From the NCBI GenBank assembly GCA_022842305.1, contig JALHPY010000006.1, positions 1 through 64,000 on the forward strand: a DNA stretch of 64,000 nt. The letters are read 5' to 3'. Both the position numbers and the translations under genes were made by a program. The stretch is from Rubrivivax sp. Its GTDB lineage: Bacteria; Pseudomonadota; Gammaproteobacteria; Burkholderiales; Burkholderiaceae_C. Positions 29,054-41,400 of this stretch are shown here, in pieces. Each line of letters opens with the position of its first letter. The first letter of the stretch is position 1. Under the pieces are notes generated by a model. It was given only the letters and a program-made list of their open reading frames with translations. It was not told the origin of the DNA and searched no databases.

Positions 29054-29072
29054 GCTGGTGGTCCCCGCCGCG

Positions 29073-29861
<789 letters not shown>

Positions 29862-29882
29862 GGCAGGGCTCTCTGGAAGGTC

Positions 29883-30440
29883 TCAGCCGGCGTCGGGCCA
29901 GGCCAGGGTGGGGGGTTGGGGATGCAGGCGCGCCATGCTCAGCACGTCGGTGTAGACACCGCCGCGCAAGGCAAAGCCGCGGTGCAGGCCTTCCTGGCGA
30001 AAGCCGAAGCGGCGGTACAGCGCGATGGCGCGTTCATTGTCGGTAAAGACGGTGAGCTCGATGCGCAGGAGCTGGCCCCAGCCGTCGGCGTAGTCGCACA
30101 GCGCCTGCATCAGGGCCGTGCCCACCCCCAGCCCTTGCGCGGGGCGCGCCACGCTGATGCCCAGCACGGCCGTATGGCGCCGGCGCAACTGGGGGGATGG
30201 GTGCAGGCCGGCGCTGCCGACCACCTGGCCGTCGCGCTCGGCCACCAGTTGCAGGTGGTCGGCGCGCGCCGGGGTGTTGTTGTCGGCCAGGCGCGTGTGC
30301 CAGATCTCGTCGCTGGGAAAGGGCAGCTGCATCAGGCCGGCGTAGACCTCGGGGTCACCCATCAGCTGCGCAAAAGCCGCAGCGTCGCGCGTGGTGGCGC
30401 GGCGCAGGGTCAGGGTGAAGGTCGGGGCCGGGTCGCTCAT
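29883..30440 (-). CDS. GNAT family N-acetyltransferase
   Basis: 185 residues. The start is LTLRRATTRDAAAFAQLM, then GQVVGSAGLH, LGISVARPAQGLGVGTALM (acetyl-CoA loop) and FTDNERAIALYRRFGFRQEG, all GNAT signatures. It belongs to the general RimI/PhnO-like small acetyltransferases. The acceptor is unknown. The start follows alaS by 22 nt, so it is probably co-transcribed with it. Confidence 0.88.
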   Translation of the reverse strand: MSDPAPTFTLTLRRATTRDAAAFAQLMGDPEVYAGLMQLPFPSDEIWHTRLADNNTPARADHLQLVAERDGQVVGSAGLHPSPQLRRRHTAVLGISVARPAQGLGVGTALMQALCDYADGWGQLLRIELTVFTDNERAIALYRRFGFRQEGLHRGFALRGGVYTDVLSMARLHPQPPTLAWPDAG

Positions 30441-30462
30441 GGCCGCTTGCTGGCGCTGGCGA

Positions 30463-33096
<2,634 letters not shown>

Positions 33097-33121
33097 GGCG
33101 GCAACAGGTCGGTTGGAGTTT

Positions 33122-33523
33122 TCAGTTCAGGACTTCGATGCCCAGCGCTCGGGCCGCGTCGACGAGACGCGCGTCGTGCGTAGCCATGGGGCAGCGACGC
33201 GACAGCGCCAGATCGACATACAGCGCATCGTAGGGCGTGAGGTCGTGGGCGGTGGACAGTTCCAGGTGGCGCAGCGGGTCGTTGACGCGCGGCGTCACCA
33301 GTTCGACCTCCAACGCGGCCAGATGGGCGCACAAGCCGCGGGCCCGTGCCAGGTCGAAGCGTCGCCGGCGAATGCCATTGCGCATGGCGCTGGCCACTTC
33401 GAGGGGCCAGATGAAGGGCGCGATGAGTTCCTTGCCCAGCACCTCACGCATGCCCGCGGGTCGCAACTCGTCGGGCATCACGCAGGCCAGGGCGTACGAC
33501 GTGTCGATGACGAGTTGGCTCAT
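33122..33523 (-). CDS. PIN-domain toxin (VapC-like ribonuclease)
   Basis: 133 residues. The PIN fold shows the acidic metal-binding residues: Asp in VIDTSYALA, Glu in [10 protein letters not shown], Asp in [11 protein letters not shown], and a fourth in [11 protein letters not shown]. It would cleave RNA, often initiator tRNA or tRNA loops in VapC toxins. The chosen start at 33523 overlaps the antitoxin stop (ATGA); an upstream start would repeat antitoxin sequence. It sits between alaS and gabD as an isolated pair. Confidence 0.88.
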   Translation of the reverse strand: MSQLVIDTSYALACVMPDELRPAGMREVLGKELIAPFIWPLEVASAMRNGIRRRRFDLARARGLCAHLAALEVELVTPRVNDPLRHLELSTAHDLTPYDALYVDLALSRRCPMATHDARLVDAARALGIEVLN

Positions 33524-33828
33524 CCGCCGCTGCCGGTAGCGGCCGACCAGATGCGCTCTTCGCGATCTTCGCGGCCCTCGCGAACCCACTCGACGATCTC
33601 CTGGGTGGTCAGGGGCTCACCGCGCTCGGCGATCTCGCGCCCGATCTGCTGCATCGCCGCCACCGCCTTGAGGCGGCGTTCGAGCAGTTCCGCCGACACG
33701 CCACCGAAGGGAACGATCTTGGCCACCGGCTTGTTGTGGCGCGTGATGATGACTTCCTCGCCGCGCTCGGCGCGGGCGATGAGCTCCGACAAGTGGGTCT
33801 TGGCTTCGAACAGGCCTATGGATTCCAT
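33520..33828 (-). CDS. Phd/YefM-family antitoxin
   Basis: 102 residues. MESIGLFEAKTHLSELIARA and EEVIITRHNKPVAKIVP are the classic Phd/YefM DNA-binding N-terminus. The C-terminal half (residues 50-102) is charged and probably unfolded until it wraps the toxin. It is translated immediately before the PIN toxin. A palindromic operator candidate lies at 33842-33858, typical of toxin-antitoxin autorepression. Confidence 0.9.
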   Translation of the reverse strand: MESIGLFEAKTHLSELIARAERGEEVIITRHNKPVAKIVPFGGVSAELLERRLKAVAAMQQIGREIAERGEPLTTQEIVEWVREGREDREERIWSAATGSGG

Positions 33829-33841
33829 GGCGGCTCAGGGA

Positions 33842-33864
33842 CTGGTTGAATCAACCAGATTCTA
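33842..33864 (-). promoter_or_regulatory. Operator palindrome and -10 of the Phd/PIN toxin-antitoxin pair
   Basis: CTGGTTGA (33842-33849) and TCAACCAG (33851-33858) form a perfect palindrome with a 1-nt centre, 13 nt upstream of the antitoxin ATG. On the minus strand TAGAAT (33864-33859) is a 5-of-6 match to the -10 element and lies right beside it, so the palindrome covers the transcription start. No good -35 is visible. Binding by the antitoxin or complex is inferred. Confidence 0.55.
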
Positions 33865-33957
33865 TGCGCGCGGCACCACCGTACGATAGCGCCGACCCGC
33901 TCAACGACGGGATGCCTTGGCGCGCCGCGCGCCTTATCGCATCGACAGGAGACAAGC

Positions 33958-35442
33958 ATGGACATGAAGACCTCCCCCCTGGCCACCCTGGCCGACGCCG
34001 GCTTGCTGCGCACCGACGCGCTGATCAACGGTGAGTGGAGCGCCGGCCAGGCCGGCGCCCGCTTCGCGGTGCACGACCCGGCCACCGGGCTGGAGCTGGC
34101 GCAGGTGGCCAACCTGGGCGCGGTGGACGCCGCCGCGGCCATCAGCGCGGCCGAGAAGGCCTGGCCGGCCTGGCGCGCCAAGACCGCCAAGGAGCGCGGC
34201 GCGATCCTGATGAAGTGGTTCGCGCTGCTGCATCAGCATGCCGACGACCTGGCGCGCATCATGACCGCCGAACAGGGCAAGCCCCTGGCCGAGGCGCGCG
34301 GTGAAGTCACCTACGGCGCCAGCTTTCTTGAATGGTTTGCCGAAGAGGCCCGCCGCACCTACGGCGAGACCATCCCCAGCACCGACAACAACAAGCGCTT
34401 CATCGTCATCCGCCAGCCCATCGGCGTGTGCGCGGCCATCACGCCCTGGAACTTTCCCATCGCGATGATCACGCGCAAGGTGGCGCCGGCGCTGGCCGCG
34501 GGCTGCCCGGTGATCATCAAGCCGGCCGAGCAGACGCCGCTGTCGGCACTGGCCGTGGCCGAGCTGGCGCAGCGCGCCGGCATGCCGGCGGGCGTGTTGA
34601 ACGTGCTGTCGGCCGACGCCGCCAACTCCATCGAGATCGGCAACGTGCTGTGCAGCAGCGACGTGGTGCGCCACCTGTCCTTTACCGGCAGCACCGAGGT
34701 CGGCCGCATCCTGGCGCGGCAGTGCGCGCCCACCATCAAGAAGATCAGCCTGGAGCTGGGCGGCAACGCGCCCTTCATCGTCTTCGACGACGCCGATCTG
34801 GACAGCGCGGTCGAGGGCGCGATGATCAGCAAGTACCGCAACGCCGGCCAGACCTGCGTCTGCGCCAACCGCCTGTACGTGCAGGCCGGCGTGTACGACG
34901 CCTTCGTGGCCAAGCTGGCGGCCAAGGCCGTGGGCATCAAGGTGGGCAACGGCTTCGAGGCCGGCGTCAACCAGGGCCCGCTGATCGACGATGCGGCGCT
35001 GACCAAGGTGGAAAGCCACGTGGCCGACGCGCTGGCCAAGGGCGCGCGCGTGGTGGTGGGTGGCGGCCGTGCGGGTGAGCGTTTCTACACGCCCACCGTG
35101 CTGGCCGACGTGACCAGCGACATGCTCTGCGCCAAGGAAGAGACCTTCGGCCCGGTGGCCCCGGTGTTCCGCTTCGAGACCGAGGCCGAGGTCGTGGCCC
35201 TGGCCAATGCCACTGAGTTCGGCCTGGCCAGCTACTTCTACAGCCGCGACATCGGCCGCATCTTCCGCGTGGGCGAGGCGCTGGAGTACGGCATGGTGGG
35301 CATCAACACCGGCCTGATCTCGACCACCGAAGTGCCCTTCGGCGGCGTCAAGCAAAGCGGCCTGGGGCGCGAAGGCGCGCGCCAGGGCATGGACGACTAC
35401 CTCGAGACCAAGTACCTGTGCCTGGGTGACATCCTGAAGTAG
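33958..35442 (+). CDS. gabD: NAD(P)-dependent succinate-semialdehyde dehydrogenase (GabD-type)
   Basis: 494 residues. The ALDH core has TPWNFPIAMITRK (cofactor entry), the general-base Glu266 in ISLELGGNAP, and catalytic Cys300 in NAGQTCVCANR. Cys302 two residues away gives the CxC pair that acts as a redox switch in succinate-semialdehyde dehydrogenase from animals. The C-terminal EVPFGGVKQSGLGREG is also conserved in GabD. It would oxidise succinate semialdehyde to succinate. The convergent neighbour is an HpcH/HpaI aldolase whose product in 4-hydroxyphenylacetate catabolism is this aldehyde. Confidence 0.92.
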   Translation: MDMKTSPLATLADAGLLRTDALINGEWSAGQAGARFAVHDPATGLELAQVANLGAVDAAAAISAAEKAWPAWRAKTAKERGAILMKWFALLHQHADDLARIMTAEQGKPLAEARGEVTYGASFLEWFAEEARRTYGETIPSTDNNKRFIVIRQPIGVCAAITPWNFPIAMITRKVAPALAAGCPVIIKPAEQTPLSALAVAELAQRAGMPAGVLNVLSADAANSIEIGNVLCSSDVVRHLSFTGSTEVGRILARQCAPTIKKISLELGGNAPFIVFDDADLDSAVEGAMISKYRNAGQTCVCANRLYVQAGVYDAFVAKLAAKAVGIKVGNGFEAGVNQGPLIDDAALTKVESHVADALAKGARVVVGGGRAGERFYTPTVLADVTSDMLCAKEETFGPVAPVFRFETEAEVVALANATEFGLASYFYSRDIGRIFRVGEALEYGMVGINTGLISTTEVPFGGVKQSGLGREGARQGMDDYLETKYLCLGDILK

Positions 35443-35489
35443 CGCCGCTTCAGCCCTCGCATGCGAGACATGCTCGGGCCTTCGCCTGG

Positions 35490-35519
35490 CACAGGACAGT
35501 CCGCAGGGACTGTCCTGTG
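35490..35519. repeat. 13-bp perfect hairpin between gabD and the HpcH/HpaI aldolase
   Basis: CACAGGACAGTCC (35490-35502) pairs exactly with GGACTGTCCTGTG (35507-35519) around the loop GCAG. The sequence differs in style from the adjacent genes. It has no T run, so it could be a convergent-transcript terminator or a copy of a dispersed REP-like repeat. Confidence 0.6.
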
Positions 35520-35526
35520 TCCCGGC

Positions 35527-36345
35527 TCAGTACCCAGCTTCGGTGCGCGTGCCTTCGGCCAGGGTGTGCACCTGGGTCTTTTCGGGCGCATGGCTCAGCG
35601 CCTGCACGGCGGCCTGCGCGCCGCGCATCAGCAGGCCCAGGTCGGAGCTGACGGCGATGAAGTCGAAGCCGGCGGCGCGGTAGCGCGTCACCACCTCGGG
35701 GTTGCCGCCCACGGTGCCGATGGGCTTGCCCAGGGCGCGCGCGCGGCGCGCGGCGTCGGTCATCAGCGTCATCACCGCCGGGTGGGTGGTATTGCCCACA
35801 TGGCCCATGGCCGCCGACAGGTCGGCCGGGCCGACGAACAGCGCGTCCACGCCGGGCACCGCGGCGATCTCTTCCAGCCGGGCTATGGCCTGCGGCGTCT
35901 CGAGCTGCACCACCACGCCGATGCTGCGGTTGGCCGTGCGCAGGTAGTCGGGCGTGGTGCCGAAGCGCGAGGCGCGGCTCATGTCGGCCATGCCGCGCAC
36001 GCCTTCGGGCGGGTAGCGCGTGGCGGCCACGGCCTGGGCGGCCTCGGTGGCGTTCTGCACGAAGGGGAACATCAGCGTCTGTGCCCCGGCGTCGAGCACG
36101 CGCTTCACGGTGACCGTGTCGTTCCAGGGCACGCGCACCACCGGCACCATCTTGGTATTGCCCACGGCCTGCAGCAGGTGCACCAGGTCCATCAGGTCCA
36201 GCGGCGTGTGCTCCATGTCGAGCACGCCCCAGTCGAAGCCGGCCAGGCCCACGGCCTCGGCCACCAGCGGGCTGGCCGACATCACCCAGGTGCCGATGGG
36301 CGACCGGGCGCCATGCGCGCGCAGCAGTTGGTTGAAGGGGTTCAC
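35527..36345 (-). CDS. HpcH/HpaI-family aldolase/citrate lyase-like protein
   Basis: 272 residues from a GTG at 36345 with GGAGG 7 nt upstream. The TIM-barrel class II aldolase signatures are DWGVLDMEHTP near the start, VVQLETPQAI (metal-binding Glu) and VGPADLSAAMG (metal-binding Asp). Members cleave 4-hydroxy-2-oxo acids, typically giving pyruvate plus an aldehyde. The GabD gene next to it could consume the aldehyde. Other possible activities include 2-dehydro-3-deoxyglucarate aldolase. It is divergent from the 2-hydroxyacid dehydrogenase. Confidence 0.88.
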   Translation of the reverse strand: MNPFNQLLRAHGARSPIGTWVMSASPLVAEAVGLAGFDWGVLDMEHTPLDLMDLVHLLQAVGNTKMVPVVRVPWNDTVTVKRVLDAGAQTLMFPFVQNATEAAQAVAATRYPPEGVRGMADMSRASRFGTTPDYLRTANRSIGVVVQLETPQAIARLEEIAAVPGVDALFVGPADLSAAMGHVGNTTHPAVMTLMTDAARRARALGKPIGTVGGNPEVVTRYRAAGFDFIAVSSDLGLLMRGAQAAVQALSHAPEKTQVHTLAEGTRTEAGY

Positions 36346-36467
36346 GGCGGCCTCCGGCGATGCTGAAACGATGCCGGATTCTGACCCAGACGCGGTCCCT
36401 TCCGGCTGCCGCAAGCGGGCTCAGAATACGCAGCCATCGGCGCCCGCAGAACGAAGGAGACAGACCC

Positions 36468-37403
36468 ATGGCCCGCATCGTCATCACCGAGACCATGGAA
36501 GAGCGCGCCGTGGCGCGGCTGCGCCGCGCGCACGAGGTGCTGCACGACCCGCAGCTGGTGGACGACGCGCCGCGCCTGCTGGCCTTGGCCGCCGGCGCCG
36601 ATGCGCTGATCGTGCGCAACCGCACGCAGGTGCGCGGCGCGCTGCTGCAGGCGCTGGTGCGCTGCCGCGTGGTCGGTCGCCTGGGCGTGGGCATGGACAA
36701 CATCGACATGCCCGGCTGCCAGGCGCGCGGCATCCAGGTCTTCCCGGCCACCGGCGCCAACGCGCAGAGCGTGGCCGAGTACGTGATCACCGCTGCGCTG
36801 ATGCTGCTGCGCGGCGCCTGGCTGCACACGGCCGCGGTGGCCGGCGGCCAGTGGCCGCGCCAAGCGCTGTCGCAGGGGCACGAGGTCGCCGGGCGCACGC
36901 TGGGCCTGGTGGGCTTCGGCTCCATCGGCCAGACCACGGCGCGGCTGGCGCGCGGCCTGGACATGCAAGTCTGCGCCTTCGACGCGCTGATGGACCAGGA
37001 CAGCCCGGCCTATGCGCAGCTGGGCGTGCGCTGCGCCGGGCTGGAAGAAGTGATCACCACGTCCGACGTGGTGAGCCTGCACGTACCGCTGATGGACAGC
37101 ACGCGCGGCCTGCTGGACGCCGGCAAGATCGCCTTGATGAAGCCCGGCGCCGTGCTCATCAACACCGCGCGCGGCGGCATCGTCGACGAGCAGGCCGTGG
37201 CCGCGGCGCTGAAGCGTGGCCACCTGGGCGGCGCCGCGCTGGATGTGTTCGAGGCCGAACCGCATCCGCCCGCGCCGCACTTTGCCGACTGCCCCAACCT
37301 GATCCTCACGCCGCACATCGCCGGCGTGACGCAGCAGTCGAACGAACGCGTCAGCGGCCTGATCGCCGACCGCGTGCTGGCGGCGCTGGCCGCGCTGCGC
37401 TAA
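36468..37403 (+). CDS. D-isomer-specific 2-hydroxyacid dehydrogenase (SerA-like)
   Basis: 311 residues. Full signatures of the family are visible: NAD-binding GLVGFGSIGQTTARLA, the active-site Arg in INTARGGIVDEQAV, Glu in VFEAEP and His in LTPHIAGVT. It lacks the ACT domain of SerA and so is a short-form hydroxyacid dehydrogenase. Its substrate (for example phosphoglycerate, lactate or sulfolactate) cannot be assigned. The stop overlaps the convergent GGDEF gene by 4 nt. Confidence 0.88.
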   Translation: MARIVITETMEERAVARLRRAHEVLHDPQLVDDAPRLLALAAGADALIVRNRTQVRGALLQALVRCRVVGRLGVGMDNIDMPGCQARGIQVFPATGANAQSVAEYVITAALMLLRGAWLHTAAVAGGQWPRQALSQGHEVAGRTLGLVGFGSIGQTTARLARGLDMQVCAFDALMDQDSPAYAQLGVRCAGLEEVITTSDVVSLHVPLMDSTRGLLDAGKIALMKPGAVLINTARGGIVDEQAVAAALKRGHLGGAALDVFEAEPHPPAPHFADCPNLILTPHIAGVTQQSNERVSGLIADRVLAALAALR

Positions 37404-38281
37404 GGATCGTTGGCCGCGCGCGTGGCGCCGTGCGCGCCGGGCCCGACCTGGCGCTGGCCGCCATCCGAAACCACCCAGCCGGCCTGCGCCAGCGCGCGCT
37501 GCAGCAGGCTGCGCGCATCGCGGCCGTGGTCGGGGTAGACGGCCAGACCGGCGCACACGCGCACGCTGCAGGCCTCACCGCCCACCACCAGCGGCTGGTG
37601 CAGTGAACGCGTGAGCTTGGCCACGACGCGCTCGCCGTCGCCCTTGTTCTCGAGCCGGCCCAGCAGCACGGCAAAGCCGTCGCCGCCCAGCGAGGCCACC
37701 ACGTCGCTGGCGCGCAGGCCGCCGCGCAGGCGCACAGCAACCTTGCGCCGCAGCAGCTGTGCCGCCACGGCGCCCAGGCGCGCTTCGGCCTCGCCCAGAC
37801 CTTCAAGGCGCAGCGCAATCAGCCCCATGGGCACGGGTTCGCGGTCGCGCAGCGCCAGCAGCTGCGCCATGTGTTCAAGCAGCTGCGCCTGGTGCGGCAG
37901 GCCGGTGCTCAGGTCGGTGGCATAGGCGGTGCGGGCGGCACACTCCAGCCGCTTGCGCTCGACCGCGTGGCGGATGGCGCGTGCCAGGGCCTGCGGGCCT
38001 TCGGCCTGGGTGACGATGGCCTCGACGCCGGCGCGGAGCAGCCGCGCCTCGAGCGCGTCATCGGCCAGCGCACTGAGCACGACCAGGGCGATGTCGCCCC
38101 CCACGGCCGCCACGGGCTTGTCGGCCAGGGCGGTGAGCTCTTCGCGCGTGGCGGCGAACACCAGCACGGCATCCGCCTCGTCGCCCGCGGCTGCAATGGC
38201 AAAGCCGGCGGCGCGCAACTCGGCCGCGTGGGCGCTGGCGGCGCCCACCAGGATCAGGGTGGTCATTGCATCGCTGGGCAT
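37400..38281 (-). CDS. Degenerate GGDEF protein with intact inhibitory site
   Basis: 293 residues from the ATG at 38281; an in-frame ATG at 38266 is also possible. Residues 7-110 resemble a receiver domain without the phosphorylation Asp pattern. The C-terminal part is a GGDEF domain whose signature reads GGDGF (199-203), so the catalytic Glu is lost. Arg190-Ala-Ser-Asp193, five residues before it, keeps the RxxD I-site that binds c-di-GMP. The product is more likely a c-di-GMP receptor than a diguanylate cyclase. It has no membrane segment. Confidence 0.82.
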   Translation of the reverse strand: MPSDAMTTLILVGAASAHAAELRAAGFAIAAAGDEADAVLVFAATREELTALADKPVAAVGGDIALVVLSALADDALEARLLRAGVEAIVTQAEGPQALARAIRHAVERKRLECAARTAYATDLSTGLPHQAQLLEHMAQLLALRDREPVPMGLIALRLEGLGEAEARLGAVAAQLLRRKVAVRLRGGLRASDVVASLGGDGFAVLLGRLENKGDGERVVAKLTRSLHQPLVVGGEACSVRVCAGLAVYPDHGRDARSLLQRALAQAGWVVSDGGQRQVGPGAHGATRAANDP

Positions 38282-38350
38282 GGGGATGTCAGGCCGCGTG
38301 CGCAGACGCGGTTGGCGCCGCAAGGGCCGGCCGGGCTAGGTTCGGGCGCC

Positions 38351-38424
38351 TGGAGCGGGTGAAGGGAATCGAACCCTCGTATGAAGCTTGGGAAGCTGCC
38401 GTTCTACCATTGAACTACACCCGC
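38351..38424 (-). tRNA. tRNA-Gly (anticodon CCC)
   Basis: On the minus strand the acceptor GCGGGTG and CACCCGC pair perfectly, the discriminator is T, and the CCA end is encoded. The D-arm is GTTC-AATGGTA-GAAC, the anticodon loop is TTCCCAA and the T-loop is TTCGATT. The anticodon stem GCAGC/GCTTC has one C-T mismatch at its second pair. Gly(CCC) reads only GGG. It lies between the two GGDEF genes. Confidence 0.95.
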
Positions 38425-38445
38425 AGCGGGCCGCAGTTTACGCGA

Positions 38446-41400
38446 TCAGCGCGCTGACGCACCGGCCTGCGGGCCTGCAGCCGGGGGCGGCCGCAGCGGT
38501 GCCATGGGTCGGCTTTCGACCAGTTGCAGCGCGCCACTGGCACGCCATTCGGGCAGCGGCCGCTGCAGACCGCGGCGCAAGTCCGCTTCGGTGTCGGCGC
38601 GCGCGCTGATCAGGCCCAGCCAGCCGTCGCGGCCGCTGCGCTTGACCTCGTACAGCGCGGCGTCGGCCAGCTTGACCGTGGCCGCCCAGTCCAGCGCGCG
38701 CGGCAGTTCGGGTGCCAGCGGGAAGCAGGCAAAGCCGATCGAGCAGGTCTTGCGCAGCGCAAGGCCATCTGCCAGGACGAAGGGCTGATCGGACACGGCG
38801 CGGCGCACGCGCTCGGCCAGCTCGGCCGCGCCGGCGCGCGCCGCGTCGCGCGCCACGATCAGGAATTCCTCGCCGCCCCAGCGCACCAGGTAGTCGGCCT
38901 CGCGGAACACCTGCTGCAGGCGGCCGCGCATCTGCACCAGCACCGCGTCGCCGGCATCGTGGCCGTGGTCGTCGTTGACGCGCTTGAAGTGGTCGATGTC
39001 GACCATGAAGAACACCAAGTCGGCGGCGTCGGGCGGCGCCATGCCCTGGCGCCGGAAGTTCTCGTGCCGGCGCACCGCCAGCGTGGTGTCGCTCTCGATG
39101 CGCTGCAGCAGGAAGCGGCGGTTGTGCAGGCCGGTGAGGGGGTCGATCAACGCGGTGGCTTCCAGCGCCAGGGTCTTCTGTTCCAGTGCCATCTTCGTCG
39201 ACTGCAGCCTGGCCGTGCGCTCGCCGACCACGCGCTCGAGCTTGTCGTGGCGACGCTGCAGCACGCGCAGGCGCAGCGCCACCACGCCGCGGCCTGCGAC
39301 CAGCAGCCCGATGACCAGTAACCCGAGGGCGTACCAGGTCTGCCACCAGGCCGGGTGCACCTGCACCGGCAACGCCAACTCGGCGGGGCTGGGCACGCCG
39401 CTGCGCGTGGTGGCACGCACGCGCAGCAGGTAGCGGCCGGGCCACAGGTTGCTGTAGGCGGCGACGCGGAGCTCGGCACCGGTCTCGACCCAGTCCTCGT
39501 CGTACTTGTCCAGCCGGTAGGCGTAGCGCACGCGCGCGGCTTCGGTGAAGTCCAGCGCCGCGAACTCGACGCTGAAGCCACGCTGCCCGGGCTGCAACTG
39601 CAGCCCGGGCGCGCCGGGCCCCGCGCTGTAGGGTTCGCCGTCGACGCGCACCTCGGACACCACCAGCGGCGGCGCGTGCGTGGGCCGGTCGAAGGCCTCG
39701 GGCCGCACCACCAGCAGGCCCTTGGTGCCGCCGAACAGCAGCCGACCGTCGGCCGTGCGGGCGTGGACCAGGAAGCGGCCGTTGCCGATGCGCACGCCGT
39801 CGCTGGCGTTGAGCGTGTCCAGGCGGTCGGCAGCCGGGTCGTAGACGTGCATGTGCGTCCAGATGCGGCCGCGGCCGTCCTCGAGCAGGCTGCTTCCGAA
39901 GGGCCGGTTGACGTGGCCGTGCCGGGCGCTGACGCGGTCGAAGCGCGCGCGGGTGCCGTCCCAGGCCACCAGACGGTGCAGGCCGGCCACCGGCGTGTCC
40001 AGCCACAGCCCGCCCCGGCGGTCGACCAGCAGACCGATGACGATGGGATTGCCCAGCCCATGGCCGGGTTCGGCCTGCACCGGCTCCAGTTCGGTGGCGC
40101 CGGGCGGGATGCGGAACAGGCCCTTGGCCGTGCCGGCGATCAGCCCCAGCTCGGGGGTCTCTGCCAGCACGTACACGTCGCCGGCCAGCGCCGGCCCGCC
40201 GGCCAGGCGCATGCGCTGCAGCGTGGCAGCGCCGGGCGCCAGGCGGTACAGGCCGTCCTGGGTGGCGGCCCACAGCGTGCCGTCACCGCTCTCGTGCAGC
40301 TGATTGGCTATGCCTCCCTCGTGGCGCATTCGGCCCCGTGGCTGGCGCTGGCGGTCCAGGCGCATCAGCACGCCGTTGGCGCCCAGCCAGACCGAGCCGT
40401 CGCGCAGTTGGCGCATGGCGGTCACCGCCCCGGGCGCGGGGCTGGCGTCGCTGGCCAGCGGCACGCTGCCGACCACGCGCAGCTGCGCGTCCATCACCGC
40501 CACGCCGCCGCCCTGTGCGCCGAACCAGATGTCGCCGGTGTCCAGCGCCAGCAGGCTGCGCACGTCGGCTTCCAGTGCGCAGCTGCCGGGCGCCGGGCCG
40601 ATGGTGTGCACCCGGATGCCGCGGTTGCCGGGGTTGTGCCGCTGCAGCCCGATGCCCACGCCGCCCACCCAGATCCAGCCGGCGCGGTCCAGCATCAGGC
40701 TGGTCACCTGGTGGCCGGCCAGCCCGGCGGGCTTGCACAGGTCGTGGCGCAGGCTTTGCAGCCAGCGCCCCTGCTGCGCATCGAACAGGTCGATGCCGCC
40801 ATCGTGGCCCACCCAGACCGGGCCGCCGGGCGGCTGCAGGAAGGCCGTGACCGCGCCGCGCGGCGGGCCGGCCTGCGGGTCGGATTGCGCAGCCGCCAGC
40901 AGCTGGCCCTGGCCGGTGGCGGGGTCTACCAGCGCCAGCTCGCCACGACGCGTGCCCAGCCAGATGCGGTCATCGGCGGCCTGGAACAGCGCCTGCACCA
41001 CCAGGCCTTCGCGGCCCGCCTCGGGGCCACCGAACACGGTCTCGAAGCGGCCGCTGCCCGGCACGAGGCGGCTCAGGCCCTGCCAGGTGCCCACCCACAG
41101 CGTGCCGTCACGGCCCACCAGCAGGGCCAGCACGCGGTCATCGGGCAGGCTGCCGTCCAGCGCCGTCTGGCGGTGGTGGGTGACGCGTTGCTGCGCGGGC
41201 TCGTAGCGCGTCAGGCCACCGCCCATGCGGCCTATCCAGATGCTGCCGTCCGGGCCTTCGGCCAGCGCGTGGATCTGCGGCACGCTGGAAAGCCCGGCGG
41301 CGGCATCCGCTGCCTGCAGCGCGGCGATCAGGCTGACGCGGCCGCTGGCGGGGTCGTGCACGGCCAGGCCCTGGGATTCGGTGGCGATCCACAGGCGCCC

